DNA of 64,000 nucleotides from Anaerolineae bacterium (GCA_022820665.1 JAJEFB010000048.1:62001-126000), one strand, 5' to 3'; shown: positions 1 to 10,723, numbered from the stretch's first letter. Program-made: numbers and translations. Notes: generated from the letters alone by a model not told the origin.

Positions 1-51
1 AGCCGCTGAAGGCTAGGCGCGCGCATATCTCAACGCCTACTGTCATGGAAG

Positions 52-84
52 CGCCGGGTCAAGCCCGGCGTTTTCTGTTTTATT
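52..84 (+). terminator. Rho-independent terminator of a gene lying left of the window
   Basis: Perfect 7-bp stem CGCCGGG-TCAAG-CCCGGCG followed by TTTTCTGTTTT. Confidence 0.7.
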
Positions 85-90
85 GGGCGC

Positions 91-480
91 TCACACGAGC
101 CAGCGTCCGGCATCCAGCAGGATCGCCTCATCCTCGCCGGGCCAGGGCGGCGTGGTCGCGATCAGGAACTCCAGCGGGACGTCGCCGGCATTGCGGAACT
201 GAAAATGCGTGCCCAGCGGGATCGTCAGGCTGATGCCCGGTCGTACATCCAGCACGTCCTCGCGGTCAGCCTGCGCTCGCCAGACCTGTCCCTGACCTGC
301 CAGGAAGTACCAGATCTCTTCGACGCTGCGGTGCTTCACGGGGATTGAGACAGCGCCAACCGGAAGCGTACAATGCACGACGCTCGCGCCATCTACTTGA
401 TGCAGTAGCCGAATCTCCGAGCCATCGGGCGCCAGGGCATCGTAATCGTCCGAGACATTCCCAGTTTCGAAGAGCCGCAT
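91..480 (-). CDS. Cupin-domain protein
   Basis: 129-aa ORF with cupin-like HRSVEEIWYFLAGQGQVW and IPLGTHFQFRNAGDVPLEFL. Confidence 0.75.
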   Translation of the reverse strand: MRLFETGNVSDDYDALAPDGSEIRLLHQVDGASVVHCTLPVGAVSIPVKHRSVEEIWYFLAGQGQVWRAQADREDVLDVRPGISLTIPLGTHFQFRNAGDVPLEFLIATTPPWPGEDEAILLDAGRWLV

Positions 481-486
481 CCCCGC

Positions 487-1491
487 TTACCCCCGAGTCG
501 CTTCCCAGCGCGCCCGCACTGTATCCCAGACTTCGGCATTGATCAGGTTGGGCGGGCGCTCGCCGCGGAGGACTTGCAAGATCTGTTGCATGGCGTGCTC
601 GAACAGGCGGCGCCTTCCCAATACCGACGCGCCGCCAATATGCGGGAGTATGACAACATTGTCGCGCTGGAGCAGTGGATTGTCCGCCAATGGCGGCTCA
701 ACTATGGTGACATCCAAGCCGGCGCCAAATAGCTGGCCGCTGTCCAGCGCGGCCACCAGCGCGTCTTCATCCACCAGTTTCCCGCGCGATACGTTGACGA
801 AGATCGCGCCCCGCTTCATTTGCGCGAAACGCTCGGCGTTCATGATTTTCTTCGTTCGCTCATTCAGGGGCAGGTGCAGCGAAACGACATCGGAGCCGCT
901 TAGCAGGGCTTCCAGCGAATGGGCGCGGGCGACATTCAATTGTTCGCAGCGCTCGGCGCTGATATGGGGATCGTAGGCGGCGACCCGCATGTCCAGAGCC
1001 GCCCCGACGCGGGCGACGCGTCCGCCGATCCGCCCCAAGCCGACCAAGCCGAGCTGCTTGCCAGCCAACTCGATGCCGACATAGACATCCCAGGCCCTCA
1101 GCTTCTCGCCTCGGTCAAGCGCCCGTCCCAGGTCATTTTCGATCTGTTTGACGCTGCGCGCCACATTCATCATCAGCGCGATGGCGGTCTCGGCAGTGGG
1201 GATGGTCGGCGCGTCCGGGGCATTGACAACCGCAATGCCGCGCTGAGTCGCGGCATCGACATCCACCGTGTCGTAGCCGATGCCCGTGCGCGAGATAACC
1301 AACAAATGCGGCGCGCGGTCCATGGCTGCGCTGTCATAGATTCTTCCGCTTGCCATCACGCCGTGAGCAAGCTCCAACTGATGATAAGGATCCCCGTCCA
1401 CCTGGTTGCCCGGGCAGATGCCCGCCGCGATATCTTCGAACATGCTTGCGTGTTCCCGGGGCACATCGCGTTCAAACCAAATTTTATACAT
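487..1491 (-). CDS. D-2-hydroxyacid dehydrogenase (phosphoglycerate dehydrogenase-like)
   Basis: GLVGLGRIGGRVARVGAALDMRVAAYDP NAD-binding motif, NVSRGKLVDEDAL, ILPHIGGAS. Confidence 0.9.
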   Translation of the reverse strand: MYKIWFERDVPREHASMFEDIAAGICPGNQVDGDPYHQLELAHGVMASGRIYDSAAMDRAPHLLVISRTGIGYDTVDVDAATQRGIAVVNAPDAPTIPTAETAIALMMNVARSVKQIENDLGRALDRGEKLRAWDVYVGIELAGKQLGLVGLGRIGGRVARVGAALDMRVAAYDPHISAERCEQLNVARAHSLEALLSGSDVVSLHLPLNERTKKIMNAERFAQMKRGAIFVNVSRGKLVDEDALVAALDSGQLFGAGLDVTIVEPPLADNPLLQRDNVVILPHIGGASVLGRRRLFEHAMQQILQVLRGERPPNLINAEVWDTVRARWEATRG

Positions 1492-1532
1492 CCGCTGCGC
1501 TTTCCTGTCGTTTGTCTATTGGTTCCGTGAAC

Positions 1533-2372
1533 CTAGAAGTGCACGTTTTCGTCGACGATCTGTCCGACATCGTCCGTCGCTTCGCGGATGGCTTTGAACT
1601 CGGCAGTCAGCGCGCGATTGAAAGAGGAGATGTCCGAGCTGTGCATGACGAGGTTGGCGCCGGCTTTGATCCATTCGATCTCGTGATGCGCGAAATTATG
1701 GTGGATGCCGACGCCGACATTATGCGCGCGCGTCGTCGTGATGATCTTGCGGATAGCCTCGTCGAAAACCGGATGATCGTATTGCTCCGGCAAACCCAGA
1801 CTGCATGAGAGATCGTGGGGACCGACCAGCGCGCAATCGACATAGGGCACGCTGAGAATCTCGTCGAGCCGCTCCAAAGCCGGAACGCTTTCGATGTTGA
1901 TGAAGAGGGCTTTGTTGGCGTTGCGCTCCGCCAGGTAGTCCCTCAATTCTGGTTCTAATTCGATGTCGCCGTCCAGCGCGGCGCGCAGGCGGTCGCCCTT
2001 GAGCGGACCCATTTTGACCGCGCCGCCCAGGACCTTGGCTTGTTCCGGGGATTCGACATAGGGCGCGATAATGCCATGCGCGCCGCCGTCCAGCACCATC
2101 TGCGCCAGATAGGGGTCGGGCTCGGGGATGCGCACCACCGGCGCCAGATCGAGGGCGCTAAAGGCTTGACAGAGCCAGGAGACCGTCTCTCGGTTGTGGG
2201 GCGTATGCTCGGTATCGATGAAGACCATATCGAGATCGAGGTTCGTGACCACGCGGGGCCATATCGGCGAGGGCGAATAAATCGCCGTGCCGTAGACGCG
2301 TTCGCCGGCGCGGAGGGCTTGTATCAGTTGCTGTCCATTCATCTTGTTTTCTCTTGAATTTGTCGTTGGCAA
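1533..2372 (-). CDS. HpcH/HpaI-family aldolase; likely start at the internal Met of MNGQQLIQALR
   Basis: DMVFIDTEHTPHNRETVSWLCQAF, GAHGIIAPYVESPEQAK, IESVPALERLDEIL. Confidence 0.85.
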   Translation of the reverse strand: MPTTNSRENKMNGQQLIQALRAGERVYGTAIYSPSPIWPRVVTNLDLDMVFIDTEHTPHNRETVSWLCQAFSALDLAPVVRIPEPDPYLAQMVLDGGAHGIIAPYVESPEQAKVLGGAVKMGPLKGDRLRAALDGDIELEPELRDYLAERNANKALFINIESVPALERLDEILSVPYVDCALVGPHDLSCSLGLPEQYDHPVFDEAIRKIITTTRAHNVGVGIHHNFAHHEIEWIKAGANLVMHSSDISSFNRALTAEFKAIREATDDVGQIVDENVHF

Positions 2373-2501
2373 AAGGCTAGGCAGATATTAGCGGCAGGCG
2401 AATGATAAGTCAAAGCTGTGAATCAAATTCGTGCTTGTCCACATCTAAGACCTATGCGACACTCGCAAATCGGTGATTAACATTAAGTTACGGTTAATTG
2501 C

Positions 2502-3524
2502 ATGAACTACAGAGGATCCTATAGAAAGCTGCTTTCAAATTCAAAGGCCGCCATGCTCGCTGCTATTGAGATATACAACAAGCCACTCTTCAATTACCGC
2601 GATGAGTGCTTCTGTATACTTCTGATAAACGCGTGGGAGCTGCTGGCAAAGGCGATTCTCTCAAAAAACAGACAGCGAATTATGTATACCAAAAAGGAAG
2701 CAGGTGTGTCCTATCGCACCTATTCGCTAACCGACTCGCTGCGGAAAGCTAAGCCGTATTTTCCTGAAAACACCCCTTACGAACCTATAAGAGCAAATAT
2801 CCAGCAAATAGTGGAGTTTAGGGACAATGCTACTCATTACTATAATGAAACTGGGTTTGGAGTGATGATTTACGGGCTCGCTCAAGCTGCAATCATAACT
2901 TACAAGGATTTGCTGCTAACGCTTTTCAATTATGACATTACAGAAGACGTTACTATTGTTTTACTTCCCCTTGGTTTTGGTGCTATGCCAGATCCAGTAC
3001 AATTCCTGCGTTCGAAACATACTAAAGTTCCACGCAATAAAGTTGTGGCAAGTTTCTTGCGAAGCGTAATAGAGATCACCAAAAAACTCGAGGACCAAGG
3101 CTATGATTTACAACGCTTTCTGACGAGATTTGACGCGAATCTTGTATCAGTAAAGAAGTTTTCTCACGCAGATATTGTCGTTGGAATTGACGGAACGTTG
3201 CACGGAACAGAAACGAGCGTGACAGTCGAAAAAATCATTGACCCGAACAAAAAGTTTCCGATAAGACGTAAAGATTTGTTGGAAAAGATCGGCCACAGTC
3301 TTAATGGTGCGAAATTCAATCAATACACATTGAATGCTATTATCTTCAAGTACAAGATTAAAGAAAACGACAATTACTATTGGAAAGCAATCAGCGGCGG
3401 CGCTATGCAGTTTTCTCCCGAATTTGTGACTTTTCTCCGTACGCTAACTAGTTCACAGATTGATGAGTGCATATCTGCATACCGAGATTATCAAAGAAAG
3501 AAAAGAATGTTGCGAAAACGGTGA
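2502..3524 (+). CDS. DUF3644-like protein with a HEPN-type RX4H motif
   Basis: 340-aa AT-rich ORF; N-terminal ALL-alpha region with FRDNATHYY (R-x4-H). Confidence 0.7.
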   Translation: MNYRGSYRKLLSNSKAAMLAAIEIYNKPLFNYRDECFCILLINAWELLAKAILSKNRQRIMYTKKEAGVSYRTYSLTDSLRKAKPYFPENTPYEPIRANIQQIVEFRDNATHYYNETGFGVMIYGLAQAAIITYKDLLLTLFNYDITEDVTIVLLPLGFGAMPDPVQFLRSKHTKVPRNKVVASFLRSVIEITKKLEDQGYDLQRFLTRFDANLVSVKKFSHADIVVGIDGTLHGTETSVTVEKIIDPNKKFPIRRKDLLEKIGHSLNGAKFNQYTLNAIIFKYKIKENDNYYWKAISGGAMQFSPEFVTFLRTLTSSQIDECISAYRDYQRKKRMLRKR

Positions 3525-3604
3525 TAAGTGTAATTCCGAGCTCCTCTTGTACCTCTTCGACGGCTGTGCGACACTGCAAGGCATAGGACACAGGGAAAAG
3601 CGAT

Positions 3605-4636
3605 ATGCGACTAGGACTGATGGTCGGTTATTCCGGCGCGCGGATCGAACTGCCGATGGATCTGATCCTCGAGGCGGACCGGCTGGGCTATCAGGCTGTC
3701 TGGACCTCGGAAGCTTACGGATCGGATTGCGTCAGTCCCCTGGCTTGGATCGGCGCGCTGACGGAGAATATCAAGCTGGGCACAGCCATCATGCAGATGC
3801 CGGCGCGCAGCCCAGCCATGACCGCCATGACCGCCATCACGCTCGATCAATTGTCCGGCGGGCGGGCGCTGCTGGGGCTGGGGCTCTCGGGTCCACAGGT
3901 GGTGGAAGGCTGGCATGGGCGCCCCTACGGCAAGCCCCTGGCAAAGACGCGCGAATACGTGGGCATCGTGCGGCAAATTCTGGCGCGCGAAGCGCCGCTG
4001 GCGCATGATGGCGCGCATTATCAGATTCCCTACCAGGGCGAAGACGCGACCGGATTGGGCAAACCGCTCAAGAGCATTGTTCATGGCCGCGTCGATATGC
4101 CAATTTATCTGGCGTCGATCGGTCCCAAGAATGTCGCGCTGACCGCGGAAATCGCTGATGGCTGGCTGCCGATTTTCTTTTCGCCGGCCGCCTACGACAA
4201 TTGCTACCGCGAGGCTTTGGAAGCGGGTTTTGCCAAAGCGGGACAAGGCAAAAGCCCCGCCGATTTCGATATCGCGGCGTCGGTCACGGTGGTGATCGAA
4301 GCAGATCTGGAAGCGGCTTACAACCAGATCAAGCCGGTATTGGCGCTGTATATCGGCGGCATGGGCGCCAAAGGCAAGAATTTCTATTACGATTTGGCTT
4401 GCCGCTATGGCTTCCCCGAGGCGGCGGATAGCATACAGGAACTTTACCTGGGCGGGCGCAAGGGCGAGGCGGTGATGGCGGTTCCCGACGCGCTGGTGGA
4501 CGCGGTGGCGCTGGTTGGATCAAAAGCCCGTATCCGCGATCGGATTCAGCTTTGGCGGGATTGCCCGGTTGATACGCTTAACATCACAGCCTTCAGCGTC
4601 GATACAATTCGCTTTATGGCGGAATTGCTGCTTTAG
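3605..4636 (+). CDS. LLM-class (luciferase-like, F420-dependent type) oxidoreductase
   Basis: [76 protein letters not shown]. Confidence 0.9.
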   Translation: MRLGLMVGYSGARIELPMDLILEADRLGYQAVWTSEAYGSDCVSPLAWIGALTENIKLGTAIMQMPARSPAMTAMTAITLDQLSGGRALLGLGLSGPQVVEGWHGRPYGKPLAKTREYVGIVRQILAREAPLAHDGAHYQIPYQGEDATGLGKPLKSIVHGRVDMPIYLASIGPKNVALTAEIADGWLPIFFSPAAYDNCYREALEAGFAKAGQGKSPADFDIAASVTVVIEADLEAAYNQIKPVLALYIGGMGAKGKNFYYDLACRYGFPEAADSIQELYLGGRKGEAVMAVPDALVDAVALVGSKARIRDRIQLWRDCPVDTLNITAFSVDTIRFMAELLL

Positions 4637-4653
4637 CCTCCAGAAGAAGACAG

Positions 4654-5700
4654 ATGCTGGCGACGACGAATGTAGGATTGAAACCGCTGCAAATTGGCGA
4701 CATCACGATCGATAGTCCGCTACTGCTGGCGCCGATGGCCGGGCACAGCAATTACGCGCTGCGCAGCCTCTGTCGGGAGTTGGGCGGCTGCGGGCTGGTC
4801 TGTACAGAACTCATCAGCAGCAATATCGTCAAGAATTCGCGAGCCCGCGCTCTGCAGCGCTTCGATTGGCGCGCGAGCGAGCGCCCGGTGGCGGCGCAGC
4901 TATTTGGGGTTGAGCCGGCGATCGTGGCCGAGGCTGCGCGCGTGGTGGTCGATCATGGCGCCGATATTGTCGATATCAACATGGGCTGCTGGGTGCCCAA
5001 GATCGCCAAGAAGGGCGGGGGCGCCGCTCTCTTGCGAGATGTGAAAAAAGCGACAGCGGTAGTCGCAGCCGTTGTGGAAGCGGTGAACGCGCCGGTGACG
5101 GTCAAGGTGCGCAGCGGCTTTGAAGACGGCGCGGTGACGGCGGTTCCCTTCGCCAAAGCAGCTGAAGAAGTCGGCGCGCGGGCAGTGGCTATACATGCGC
5201 GCTTCGCCGGACAAGGTCACGGCGGCGACGCCGATTGGGATGTCATCGCGGCTGTCAAGGATGCCACATTAGAGATGCCGATCATCGGCAACGGCGATGT
5301 GCGCTCGGGCGCTGACGCCACCCGCATGTTGGAAGAAACCGGTTGTGATGGCGTGATGGTGGGTCGCGGGGCTTTGGGGCGTCCCTGGCTCTTTCATCAT
5401 ATCGAACACTTCCTGGCGACCGGCATCGAACTGCCCGAGCCGTCACGCGCCGAGCGGGCGCGCATCGCGCTGCGACACGCGCAATTGACGCTGCAGACGA
5501 CGGCTCTGCCGGAGCAGAGAGCCGTCCTGGAGATGCGCGGGCAGATTTCCAAGTACCGTCTGGACGAGCCCGGGTCGCGTCGAGTGAGGAATCGGCTGGT
5601 GAGGATTGAATCTTATGCTGAGTTGGAGTCGATTTTGCTGGAAGTGGGGATAGAGGAAACTGAGCAAGTAGGCCTACGCAAAATGACAGACATTGCTTAG
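4654..5700 (+). CDS. dusB: tRNA-dihydrouridine synthase
   Basis: SPLLLAPMAGHSNYALRSLCRELG, DINMGCWVPKIAKKGGGAALL, IIGNGDVRSGADA, GVMVGRGALGRPWLF. Confidence 0.9.
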   Translation: MLATTNVGLKPLQIGDITIDSPLLLAPMAGHSNYALRSLCRELGGCGLVCTELISSNIVKNSRARALQRFDWRASERPVAAQLFGVEPAIVAEAARVVVDHGADIVDINMGCWVPKIAKKGGGAALLRDVKKATAVVAAVVEAVNAPVTVKVRSGFEDGAVTAVPFAKAAEEVGARAVAIHARFAGQGHGGDADWDVIAAVKDATLEMPIIGNGDVRSGADATRMLEETGCDGVMVGRGALGRPWLFHHIEHFLATGIELPEPSRAERARIALRHAQLTLQTTALPEQRAVLEMRGQISKYRLDEPGSRRVRNRLVRIESYAELESILLEVGIEETEQVGLRKMTDIA

Positions 5701-5951
5701 ATCTTTCTCAGTCGTAGCTCGAAAACCGATGGTAAGCCAGCAGCTAGACATGCGATTCGCCGTTGTCCGATACGCATCTGAGCATGGGAGTAGTCCGCGA
5801 ATATGTCTGGCGAGCGACTCCGCGCTCATATGTATACATATGTGCCATCGCGACAATATTCGTCGCTGACTATCAATGTCGTAGCATAGCAAATAAAGTC
5901 ACATATCTTGTAAGGTTCGATGACTCTGAGAGACTTCGCTTATGATCGGTT

Positions 5952-6392
5952 TTGAATTTGGAGAGCATTGAACACATGATTGACTGGATAAGCCACACCA
6001 TAGTGATCCCCCTTTTTCCGCTGTTAGCAGCATTAATCATCGCAATTTTGAAAGGCGAGGACATTCAATACCACACTATCTTGGGAGGCACGGAACTTTA
6101 CATGCTTTCCGTCATTGTGTTGGCCTCTACCAAGAAAGATATCGACAATTCGGGAATAGATTTCTCCGCGCTTCTGAAATACAGACGCCTCATAAAGATC
6201 CTGATTCCGGCATTGGTTTTTGGCAGCATCATATATGGTATAGTATTTATGAACGTTCGCTCTACAAACCCAGATATCTCTGAAGTTTCGGTTGCGAATC
6301 TCGGGGTGGCAATTGCTGTAGCAACGTTCTCATTATGCACGGTTCTTCAAGTCAAGCTAAACAAAGTGACCAGGGATAAGGCGACATCATGA
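5952..6392 (+). CDS. Hypothetical multi-pass membrane protein
   Basis: 146-aa ORF with about four hydrophobic segments; AT-rich. Confidence 0.6.
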   Translation: MNLESIEHMIDWISHTIVIPLFPLLAALIIAILKGEDIQYHTILGGTELYMLSVIVLASTKKDIDNSGIDFSALLKYRRLIKILIPALVFGSIIYGIVFMNVRSTNPDISEVSVANLGVAIAVATFSLCTVLQVKLNKVTRDKATS

Positions 6393-6562
6393 CAATGTGG
6401 TCTGCGGAATGGATGATAGTCTATGTGATTGTTCTGTTAATCGGGAACATTCTTATACTTGCGTTGACCGAGCGTTTCAGCCGTAGGGGGAAGACCGCTA
6501 GAACCCCGGAAAGTGATCGTAACCAAAGTCTGACTACCGAAACGCGCCGGCATTTGACATAG
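6389..6562 (+). CDS. Small single-pass membrane protein (57 aa), translationally coupled to the upstream ORF
   Basis: ATGA overlap with the stop of 5952..6392; translates to MTMWSAEWMIVYVIVLLIGNILILALTERFSRRGK...; not in the supplied ORF track. Confidence 0.5.
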   Translation: MTMWSAEWMIVYVIVLLIGNILILALTERFSRRGKTARTPESDRNQSLTTETRRHLT

Positions 6563-6775
6563 ACTCTTATAATTGACCACTGTAGTCATATAACCGATTG
6601 ACAAGACGTCCACTCGGAAATCCCATATGATCCCGCATGGATTAGACCGTCGTCTACGATACGCGGACGCGACATTCCTGGGACCTTTTCGCCGGTTACA
6701 GGCCGAGCGGCTCTGTATCTTTATGGCAAATTGATCCCCCCAAAAGTCAGCAACGGTGAAGCGCACCGTGTATAA

Positions 6776-7756
6776 ATGAGCCAAGTAAACGAAGGGCAGG
6801 GTATGACCTATCTCATAACCGGCGGGGCGGGTTTTGTTGGCAGTCACGTCGCCGAAGCACTGCTGCAGCGCGGCGAAGTCGTGATCGTCATCGACAACTT
6901 CAACGACTATTACGATCCCGCCATCAAGCGCGGGAATGCCGCGCGGCTCGACGCCTACGAGAATCTCAAATTGATCGAAGGCGACATTCGCGACCTGGCA
7001 CTGCTGGAGCGGCTTTTCGCCGATGAAGGGATCAGTCACGTGGCGCACCTGGCGGCGATGCCCGGCGTGCGCACCAGCGTCGAGCAAGTTCGCCTGTACA
7101 TGGACGTCAATCTAACCGGCACCATGAACCTGTTGGAAGCGAGCAAAAAAGCCCAGGTCAAGCAAATTGTTCTGGCGTCAACCTCTTCGGTCTACGGCAA
7201 GACCGAAGTCCTCCCCTTCATCGAAAGCGATAGCGCGGACCGCCCGCTGGCTGCCTACCCCGCCAGCAAACGGGCGGCGGAATTGCTGGCGCATACTTAT
7301 CACAATCTCGTCGAAATGAACGTCACAGTCTTGCGCTTTTTCAACGTTTACGGTCCGGCCGGGCGCCCGGACATGATGCCCTGGAAGCTGATGGACGCGA
7401 CACAGTCGGGTGAAGTCATCAAGCTATTCAATAACGGCGATATTCACCGCGACTGGACCTATATCTCGGACACGGCGCAGGGCGTGCTGGCGGCGCTGGA
7501 CAAGCCCCTGGGCTACCAGGTCATCAATCTCGGCTGCGGGGCGCCAATCTCTCTTTCGGAATTTGTCGAAATCATTGAAGAATACGCCGGCAGAACCATC
7601 AACAAACTAGCGGTACCCACGCCGCCCAGCGACCCGCCGATCACCTACTGCGATAACAGCAAGGCGCGTGAACTGCTGGGATTCGCGCCGACGGTGAGTA
7701 CGCGCGACGGTCTTTGGCGCACCTGGCAGTGGTATCGGGAGTTTCGGGCTTTGTAA
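6776..7756 (+). CDS. NAD-dependent epimerase/dehydratase (UDP-glucuronate 4-epimerase-like); start may be the internal MTYLITGG
   Basis: YLITGGAGFVGSHVAEALL, STSSVYGKTEVLPF, YPASKRAAE extended-SDR motifs. Confidence 0.9.
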   Translation: MSQVNEGQGMTYLITGGAGFVGSHVAEALLQRGEVVIVIDNFNDYYDPAIKRGNAARLDAYENLKLIEGDIRDLALLERLFADEGISHVAHLAAMPGVRTSVEQVRLYMDVNLTGTMNLLEASKKAQVKQIVLASTSSVYGKTEVLPFIESDSADRPLAAYPASKRAAELLAHTYHNLVEMNVTVLRFFNVYGPAGRPDMMPWKLMDATQSGEVIKLFNNGDIHRDWTYISDTAQGVLAALDKPLGYQVINLGCGAPISLSEFVEIIEEYAGRTINKLAVPTPPSDPPITYCDNSKARELLGFAPTVSTRDGLWRTWQWYREFRAL

Positions 7757-7773
7757 GTTGCAGGCGTCGCAGC

Positions 7774-9168
7774 TCACCGGTCAACTGTCCGCCAAGCCTC
7801 AGACAGATTGTGCCTTGGCAACTTTCGCACGCGCAATCCGCTTTTTTGGGCGTCTTGATAGTGGTCGAAATAGCTATCAAGCTCGCCGGTCAGAGCTTCG
7901 ACGACGGGCTGATAGGCTTGATCATCATAGCGATTATGCGACTCGGTCGGATCGCGCCCCAGGTCGAATAATTCACAGGGCGCATCACTGTAATAGCGGC
8001 GCAGGAGTTTATACTGTCGCGCGCGCGCCATGCGCAAGTCGCCATACTCGCCGAACTGTATCTGCCGCCAGTCGGGCAAGGCGGCCGAATTATCCAGCAG
8101 TGGCAGGAAACTGCGCCCGGGATATTTGCGGCTGGCATCGAGCTTGCTCAAAACGCCGGTGTATTCGGCGATGGTCTGAAACGTGTCCAAATGATCGACG
8201 AACTCCGACCGCCGTTGACCAGCGAACAGCGTTCCCGGGTGATTAAATATCAGCGGCACGCGGATCGATTCTTCGAGCATGTTCAGGGGCAGCGTGGCGT
8301 TGCCCTTTCCCCACAAGCCGTGATGCCCGCAGCAGAGGCCGTGATCTGAGGTGAACACAATGAGCGTCTGTTCGCGGAGCTGGAGCGCTTCCAGCTCGTC
8401 CAGCAGTCGGCCAATCGCTTCGTCAATATGGGAGACCGCGGCGAAATACTGCGCCAAGGCTTCGCGGGGGTTTAAGCGCGTTGGCAGGGTTGATTCAAGC
8501 GCTTGTTTTCCGAAGGGATAGGCGGGTTGATCAAGCATGTCGGCGAAATCGTTGTGACGATGTCGAGCGACCAGACGCTCAGGTTGGCCGCGCCAGGGAT
8601 TATGCGTGCCGAAGTAGCCGATGTGCAGGAAGAAAGGAGAACTCGCATCGCGATCCCGCAGGAATTCTATCGCCTTGTCCGTGATGACCTGCGTCCGCTG
8701 ACCGGGTATCGTCTGGATATCGCCGTTCAAGCTGAATCGGTGGTCGCCCCCGTGTTCCGCGGGATAATCTCCAACGCCGCTGAACCAATGGCTAAACCCA
8801 GCCTGGGGCCGGTCATCGTCCCCCAAATGCCACTTGCCGCAATGCGCGGTTTGGTAGCCGGCCTCCGATAGCAACTGGGCAAGCGTAAGCTCGTCTTTCA
8901 GCCAGGGACGACGATGAATCTCCGGAATCGTCGACGACAAATAGTCGTGGATGCCATGCTGTGAAGCCAGCCGGCCGGTTAGCAAAGAGGCGCGGGCGGG
9001 CGAGCAGACGGGGGTCGGCGTGAAGGCGTTTTCCATAAGTACGCCGGTCGCCGCCAAGTAATCCAAAGTCGGCGCGCGGATCTCGTCATTGCCGTAAGAT
9101 CCCAGCGCCCATTGCGCCAGATCATCATTGACAACCAGGATCACATGCTTCATGTCACTTGCGGACAT
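7774..9168 (-). CDS. Sulfatase (alkaline phosphatase superfamily)
   Basis: Canonical CSPARASLLTGR formylglycine motif; FTSDHGLCCGHHGLWGKG. Confidence 0.92.
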   Translation of the reverse strand: MSASDMKHVILVVNDDLAQWALGSYGNDEIRAPTLDYLAATGVLMENAFTPTPVCSPARASLLTGRLASQHGIHDYLSSTIPEIHRRPWLKDELTLAQLLSEAGYQTAHCGKWHLGDDDRPQAGFSHWFSGVGDYPAEHGGDHRFSLNGDIQTIPGQRTQVITDKAIEFLRDRDASSPFFLHIGYFGTHNPWRGQPERLVARHRHNDFADMLDQPAYPFGKQALESTLPTRLNPREALAQYFAAVSHIDEAIGRLLDELEALQLREQTLIVFTSDHGLCCGHHGLWGKGNATLPLNMLEESIRVPLIFNHPGTLFAGQRRSEFVDHLDTFQTIAEYTGVLSKLDASRKYPGRSFLPLLDNSAALPDWRQIQFGEYGDLRMARARQYKLLRRYYSDAPCELFDLGRDPTESHNRYDDQAYQPVVEALTGELDSYFDHYQDAQKSGLRVRKLPRHNLSEAWRTVDR

Positions 9169-10723
9169 CGTTCACTCTTGCCCGGCGCGCCATCAATTCC
9201 CGCATACGCTGCTTGTCCAGTTCGCGAAACGCGTCGCTGACGGGTTGGGAGAAATCGCGGTCGCCCGTTGCCTCCAGCCAGCGCTGCAGTTCCGCTTCCA
9301 TGTCAGCGACGAGTTGCTGGCTGCCAGCATCATTCATGAGATTGTTCAGTTCATAGGGGTCCGCTTCGAGATCGTAGAGTTCGCCAGCGTGATTCTGGTA
9401 GCTTATCAACTTGTATTGATCTTTGATGACGGCTCGGCCCATCTCAACCGTTCCAAAGCCGTGTCCGTATGTCTCCACCAACAGGGATTGCCTGCCGTCA
9501 ACAGATCTCCCGCTGGCCAGAGGCAGGAGACTTTCTCCATCGACTGGACGCTCGAATCGCGATCCGCCCGCGTCCAGAATGGTAGGCGCGATATCGGTGC
9601 CGCAAGCCAGCGCCTCGGAAGCCTGCCCGGCGGGGATCGAGCCCGGATAGCGCATCGCCAGCGGCACGCGCAGCACCTCCTCGGTCAGATAGGAGCCTTT
9701 GTCGAATCGCCCGCCATGGCTGGCCAGGGCGTCGCCGTGATCGGCTGTCCAGATGACCAGGGTGTTGTCCGCAAAGCCTAACTCGTCCAGCTTGTCGAGC
9801 ACAAAGCCGCCGGCAGCGTCAACCATGGTGATATGGGCGAAGGCGCGGGCGATGATCCGTTGCCATTCGCCCCAATTTAGCGCGCTCGGCGTCGCGAATC
9901 GTCCGTCCTCATCGGTCAATTGTTCATGTGGGTCATGCCAGAAGATCTCAGGTTTGCCCGCCAGCGAATCGTTGAAATTGCCGTATACGGGGATATCTTC
10001 CGGATCATACAAGTCGGCGAACTCTTTGGTCGGGAAGAAGGGCTGATGAGGTCCCCAGAAGTCCAGCCGCAGATGAAAGGGCTCGTCACCGTCGGCGGCA
10101 GCCAGCGCCTCCAATTGCCCGCAAGCCATGTCCGCCAGGAAGAATGCCTCGTGGGTCTCTTTGGCTGTGGTTGTGATTCCCGTGGCATGTTCTCCACACC
10201 AATAACGGTCGCTCCGGTAAGACGCCCCTGCCTCCAGATTTGGAAACTCGCGATTCATCACGAAGCTGTCGAAAACAAATTCGACCTGGTGTTGCGCTGG
10301 CGGCAGGCGCTTCCGCTCGAGATAGTCCCGGTATTCCGGCGTGATATAGGGATTGCCATAATCTTCCAGCGAGAACCCGTCGCAATCGAAGTCGAGGGCA
10401 GTGCCGGCGCCGGCATGCCATTTGCCAAAGTAGAAGCACTTGTAACCGACTTGCGCCAGATTGCTCAGATAGACCTCGTGGTCGTAAAGCGAATTTGAAT
10501 AGTTGTAGTAATTGCGATGATTGTGCGGATACAAGCCGGTTAACAGCGTGCGTCGCGAAGGACCGCAGAGCGGCGTCGCGCAATATGCGCGGTCAAAGCG
10601 TATCCCGCCCGCCGCCAAGCGATCAAAATTGGGCGTTAAGGGTCGCGGTCCGCCATCCCAGCCGTGTCGATAATAGGCTTGATGATCATTTACCAAGAGC
10701 AGAATGTTGGGGCGCTGATTCAT
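9155..10723 (-). CDS. Sulfatase
   Basis: CGPSRRTLLTGLYPHNH motif; WTADHGDALASHGGRFDKG. Confidence 0.92.
   Translation of the reverse strand: MNQRPNILLLVNDHQAYYRHGWDGGPRPLTPNFDRLAAGGIRFDRAYCATPLCGPSRRTLLTGLYPHNHRNYYNYSNSLYDHEVYLSNLAQVGYKCFYFGKWHAGAGTALDFDCDGFSLEDYGNPYITPEYRDYLERKRLPPAQHQVEFVFDSFVMNREFPNLEAGASYRSDRYWCGEHATGITTTAKETHEAFFLADMACGQLEALAAADGDEPFHLRLDFWGPHQPFFPTKEFADLYDPEDIPVYGNFNDSLAGKPEIFWHDPHEQLTDEDGRFATPSALNWGEWQRIIARAFAHITMVDAAGGFVLDKLDELGFADNTLVIWTADHGDALASHGGRFDKGSYLTEEVLRVPLAMRYPGSIPAGQASEALACGTDIAPTILDAGGSRFERPVDGESLLPLASGRSVDGRQSLLVETYGHGFGTVEMGRAVIKDQYKLISYQNHAGELYDLEADPYELNNLMNDAGSQQLVADMEAELQRWLEATGDRDFSQPVSDAFRELDKQRMRELMARRARVNDVRK

Noticed and set aside
6437-7087. 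216-aa minus-strand ORF over the start of the epimerase gene
   Set aside because: Antisense to a clear SDR gene; mixed composition without a recognisable domain
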